From positions 1 through 52,335 of the forward strand of contig JALHOG010000032.1 of the NCBI GenBank assembly GCA_022843125.1: a stretch of 52,335 bases of DNA, given 5' to 3'. Under the pieces are notes generated by a model. The model made no database searches. It saw only the letters and a program-made list of their open reading frames with translations, and was not told where the DNA came from. Position 1 is the stretch's first letter, and every line of letters starts with the position of its first letter. The position numbers and the translations under genes are program-made. The stretch comes from Ilumatobacteraceae bacterium. GTDB taxonomy: Bacteria; Actinomycetota; Acidimicrobiia; Acidimicrobiales; Ilumatobacteraceae. Shown here in pieces: positions 49,881 to 52,335 of the stretch.

Positions 49881-50452
49881 CCTCGCCGCCGTCGCGCTGG
49901 TCGGCCGCCGATGGCGTGCAGCGCGGCGCCGACTACGACGCACGGTGGGCCGCTCTCGCCGCGAGCGGTCGATCGATCCACGGCGAAGCCGACTGCATCA
50001 GCCGGTACTCGCCGCAGACGGTGCTCGACGCCGGGTGTGGCACGGGCCGTGTCGCGATCGAGCTGGCTCGGCGCGGCATCGACGTGGTCGGCGTCGACCT
50101 CGATCCGCCGATGCTGGCCGAAGCGCGTGCGAAGGCACCAGACCTGCCGTGGGTCGACGCCGACCTGATGACCGTCGATCTGGGGCGCGTCTTCGACGTG
50201 GTCGCGATGCCCGGCAACGTGATGATCTTCCTCCGGCACGGCACCGAGCGAGCGGTGGTCGCCAACCTCGCCGACCACGTCGCACCCGGCGGCCTGATGA
50301 TCGCCGGGTTCCAGCTCGGCCGCGGGTACGAGCTCGACGCATACGACGCCGACTGCGCCGCTGCGGGATTGGTGCTGGTCGAGCGTTTCTCCACCTGGGA
50401 CGGCGAGCCATTCGACGGCGGCGACTACGCCGTCAGCGTCCACCGCCGCTGA
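49877..50452 (+). CDS. SAM-dependent class I methyltransferase
   Basis: A 191-residue methyltransferase with motif I VLDAGCGTGRVAIEL, strand 2 VVGVDLDPPML, and DVVAMPGNVMIFL and APGGLMIAGFQLG further on. The GTG start overlaps the stop of the selenoprotein gene as GTGA, so its translation depends on ribosomes that pass the recoded TGA; this could tie its expression to selenium supply. Substrate unknown. Confidence 0.82.
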   Translation: MTSPPSRWSAADGVQRGADYDARWAALAASGRSIHGEADCISRYSPQTVLDAGCGTGRVAIELARRGIDVVGVDLDPPMLAEARAKAPDLPWVDADLMTVDLGRVFDVVAMPGNVMIFLRHGTERAVVANLADHVAPGGLMIAGFQLGRGYELDAYDADCAAAGLVLVERFSTWDGEPFDGGDYAVSVHRR

Positions 50453-50456
50453 AACG

Positions 50457-50462
50457 TAGGGT
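50457..50462 (+). promoter_or_regulatory. -10 box of LLM oxidoreductase gene
   Basis: TAGGGT, 7 nt before the ATG at 50470. Confidence 0.5.
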
Positions 50463-50469
50463 TGGGCGC

Positions 50470-51387
50470 ATGCGCATCGGGATCAACGGGTCGGACAAGC
50501 TGGTACGGCCGGAGCTGGGGGCGATCACCGCCGACGTCGAGCAGGCGGAGGCCGACGGGTTCACGTCGTACTGGCTCGCGCAGACGGGGCTCCTCGACGC
50601 CGTGTCGGCGCTGGCGCTCGCCGGACGCGCGACCGAGCGGATCACCCTCGGCACCGCCGTGGTCCCCACGTGGAACCAGCACCCTCTGACCCTCGCCGGC
50701 ATGGCGCTCACCGCGCAGGCGGCGCTCAGCGGTCGGTTCGTGCTCGGCATCGGGCTGTCGCACGAGCCGGCGGTCGAGCACATGCTCCATCAGCGGTGGG
50801 AGAAGCCGATCCGGCACATGCTCGACTACCTCGACGTGCTCCAGCCGCTGCTCGCCGGCGAGCAGGTCGACCACCGGGGTGAGGTGTGGAGCTACACCGG
50901 CGGCGGCGCACGTCCCACCGACGCGCCACCGCAGGTGCTGCTCGCCGCGCTCGGCGAACAGATGCTCCGGATCGCCGGGCGGCGCTGCGACGGGACGATC
51001 CTGTGGTGTGTCGGCCCGCGCACGATCGAGCAGCAGATCAAGCCGGTCATCGACGCCGCCGCGAGCGAGGCCGGGCGTCCGCAGCCGTCGATCGTGTGCA
51101 GCCTGCCGGTGTGGGTCACCGACGACCCGGCGCCGGCCCGCGACTTCATCGCGAAGATCCTGGCGATCTACGCCACGCTTCCCTCGTACCGCGCGATGCT
51201 CGACATCGAGGGGGTGCCGGGGCTCGGTGAGTTGTCGCTCGTCGGCAGCGAGGCCGAGGTGACCGACGGCCTGGAGCGCATCGCTGCAGCCGGCGCCACC
51301 GACTTCACCGCCGTGGTGATGGGCGGCAACCCCGACGAGATCGCCCGCACCCGGGCCGTCCTGCGCGTCAGGGGCGGGGGATCGTGA
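50470..51387 (+). CDS. LLM-class (luciferase-like) F420-dependent oxidoreductase
   Basis: A 305-residue TIM-barrel oxidoreductase of the luciferase-like monooxygenase superfamily, F420-type subgroup. Visible features are EADGFTSYWLAQTG, RITLGTAVVPTWNQHPLTLA, SGRFVLGIGLSHEP and VLLAALGEQMLRIAGRRCDGTILW. The cofactor (F420 rather than FMN) is inferred from similarity to actinobacterial enzymes. The ATG follows TAGGGT by 7 nt. Its 3' end overlaps the convergent amidase gene by 20 nt. Confidence 0.87.
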   Translation: MRIGINGSDKLVRPELGAITADVEQAEADGFTSYWLAQTGLLDAVSALALAGRATERITLGTAVVPTWNQHPLTLAGMALTAQAALSGRFVLGIGLSHEPAVEHMLHQRWEKPIRHMLDYLDVLQPLLAGEQVDHRGEVWSYTGGGARPTDAPPQVLLAALGEQMLRIAGRRCDGTILWCVGPRTIEQQIKPVIDAAASEAGRPQPSIVCSLPVWVTDDPAPARDFIAKILAIYATLPSYRAMLDIEGVPGLGELSLVGSEAEVTDGLERIAAAGATDFTAVVMGGNPDEIARTRAVLRVRGGGS

Positions 51388-52335
51388 CGAGCTGCTCGAT
51401 CAGGCGCGCCACCTGGAGCGGGGTCCGGTCCTCGGCGTAGGGGCCGACGATCTGGACGCCGATCGGGAGGCCGTCGTCGCCGAGGCCGGCCGGGACCACG
51501 GTGGCCGGGAGCATGCCGGCGCCGGCGGGTCCGGTCCAGCCGAACAGGTCGAGGTACGGGCGGTCGACGCCGTCGATCTCGACGCGGCGCCCCCACTGCG
51601 GCATCGAGTGGTCGTGGGGGATCGCGCCGCGCGGTTGCACCGGCAGCAGGATCGCGTCGTATCGCTCGAAGAACTCGCGCCACCGCTCGCGCAGCTGGAG
51701 GCGCCGCTCGTTCCAGGCCAGCCAGTCGCGATGGCGCATCGCCGCGCCGCGCTTGACGCGCCCGAGCGGTGAGTCGTCGGTGTTGGCGGCCATGTGCTCG
51801 ATCTTCTCCCGGGAGTGCTCGCCGGAGAGCGCCGCGAACAGCAGCTGCTGGAAGATCTCGTCGGCGCGAGCGAGGGTGAAGCCGGGTCGGGCGTCGACGT
51901 CGACCCGCCCGCCGGCCGACTCGATCGTCCCGACGAGCGCGCCGAGCACGCGCCGCGTCGACGCGTCGACCGGGCAGTGAGCGTCGTCGAGCCACGCTGC
52001 GATCCGCAGGTCGGCGAGTGCGGTGGCGCGCGCCGGAGGCAGCTCGACCCGCCAGGCCGGCGACTGCCACCGGTCGGGGCCGGCGAGCACGCCGAGCACC
52101 AGTTCGAGGTCGTCGACCGTGCGCGCCATCGGTCCGACGACAGCGAGGTCGGCCTGGCTGAGCGTGCCCGGCATGCCGGGGATCTGCCCGTGGCCGGGGA
52201 CGAGGCCGTAGCTCGGCTTGTGGCCGGCGACACCGGAGTAGTGCGCGGGCACCCGGATCGAGCCGCCGATGTCGGACCCGAGCTCGATCGGCGTGAACCC
52301 CATCGCGAGGGCGGCTGCCGCACCACCCGACGAAC
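51368..52335 (-). CDS. Amidase signature family protein (5' end outside window)
   Basis: The C-terminal 322 residues of an amidase-signature hydrolase. The frame is open to the window edge, where it reads SSGGAAAALAMGFTP followed by SDIGGSIRVPAHYSGVAGHKPSYG, the amidase signature with both catalytic serines; only the N-terminal lysine region is missing. The C-terminal GLPIGVQIVGPYAEDRTPLQVA is typical. It hydrolyses an amide, substrate unknown; a GatA role is unlikely without gatB/gatC. An ATG at 52303 lies inside the signature and is not the true start. Confidence 0.9.
   Translation of the reverse strand, partial: SSGGAAAALAMGFTPIELGSDIGGSIRVPAHYSGVAGHKPSYGLVPGHGQIPGMPGTLSQADLAVVGPMARTVDDLELVLGVLAGPDRWQSPAWRVELPPARATALADLRIAAWLDDAHCPVDASTRRVLGALVGTIESAGGRVDVDARPGFTLARADEIFQQLLFAALSGEHSREKIEHMAANTDDSPLGRVKRGAAMRHRDWLAWNERRLQLRERWREFFERYDAILLPVQPRGAIPHDHSMPQWGRRVEIDGVDRPYLDLFGWTGPAGAGMLPATVVPAGLGDDGLPIGVQIVGPYAEDRTPLQVARLIEQLVTIPRP

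Overview
This window looks like a piece of an actinobacterial chromosome, most plausibly an Acidimicrobiia (Ilumatobacter-like) marine or soil lineage. The grounds are very high GC (roughly 70% by eye), a GlnR regulator with both GSI and GSII glutamine synthetases, a SufR-like Fe-S regulator, an F420-type luciferase-like oxidoreductase, an HNH/DUF222 (13E12-type) protein, a MhuD-like haem monooxygenase, frequent GTG starts, and many genes whose start codon lies only 6-10 nt after a TANNNT -10 box (leaderless transcription). The taxonomic placement is inference. I saw no rRNA, tRNA, CRISPR array, insertion sequence or prophage; it reads as ordinary chromosome packed with short operons on both strands.

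Layout. 1-2.3 kb: an Fe-S module (Mrp carrier, divergent SufR-like regulator, ErpA carrier). 2.4-6.9 kb: a FAS1/OmpA envelope protein, a helix-hairpin-helix membrane protein, a shortened xanthine-dehydrogenase-like protein, RidA and a 51-residue membrane protein. 7-12.4 kb: HNH/DUF222 protein, glyoxalase-fold protein, PLP decarboxylase, small P-loop kinase and an 8-oxoguanine-deaminase-type amidohydrolase. 12.4-15.4 kb: two tandem SGNH-hydrolase lipoproteins. 15.4-18.6 kb: a nitrogen cluster, glnII - terminator - glnA - glnR. 18.9-23.9 kb: VOC protein, alpha/beta hydrolase, a divergent MFS/TetR pair with nested operators, and a phosphodiesterase fusion. 23.9-31 kb: a glycine-betaine/choline ABC importer, a lipoprotein, and choline dehydrogenase BetA. 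31-34 kb: GNAT, DUF1992, an unrecognised protein and an esterase. 34-40.3 kb: a full-length fused molybdenum hydroxylase of the Se-dependent xanthine dehydrogenase type, an anchored protein, an N-carbamoyl-D-amino-acid hydrolase, an AraC/VOC pair and a MhuD-like protein. 40.3-44.4 kb: lysC, methyltransferase, asd and an L,D-transpeptidase. 44.4-52.3 kb: CYTH and P450, a flotillin/NfeD membrane operon, MazG and nucleoside-kinase-like genes, a selenocysteine-containing glutathione peroxidase, a methyltransferase, an LLM oxidoreductase and a partial amidase.

The most striking item is the glutathione peroxidase at 49407-49880. Its active-site codon is an in-frame TGA, and a SECIS-like hairpin follows whose apical decamer GCAGGTCTGC is, from memory, the same as in the E. 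coli fdhF SECIS. A conventional ORF caller would split or lose this gene. Other themes are purine/amide nitrogen salvage (two hydroxylase-family proteins, 8-oxoguanine deaminase, carbamoylase) beside GlnR-controlled assimilation, osmoprotection by choline/betaine uptake plus BetA, and the pervasive leaderless promoter architecture, including cases where the stop codon of one gene forms the first bases of the -10 box of the next.
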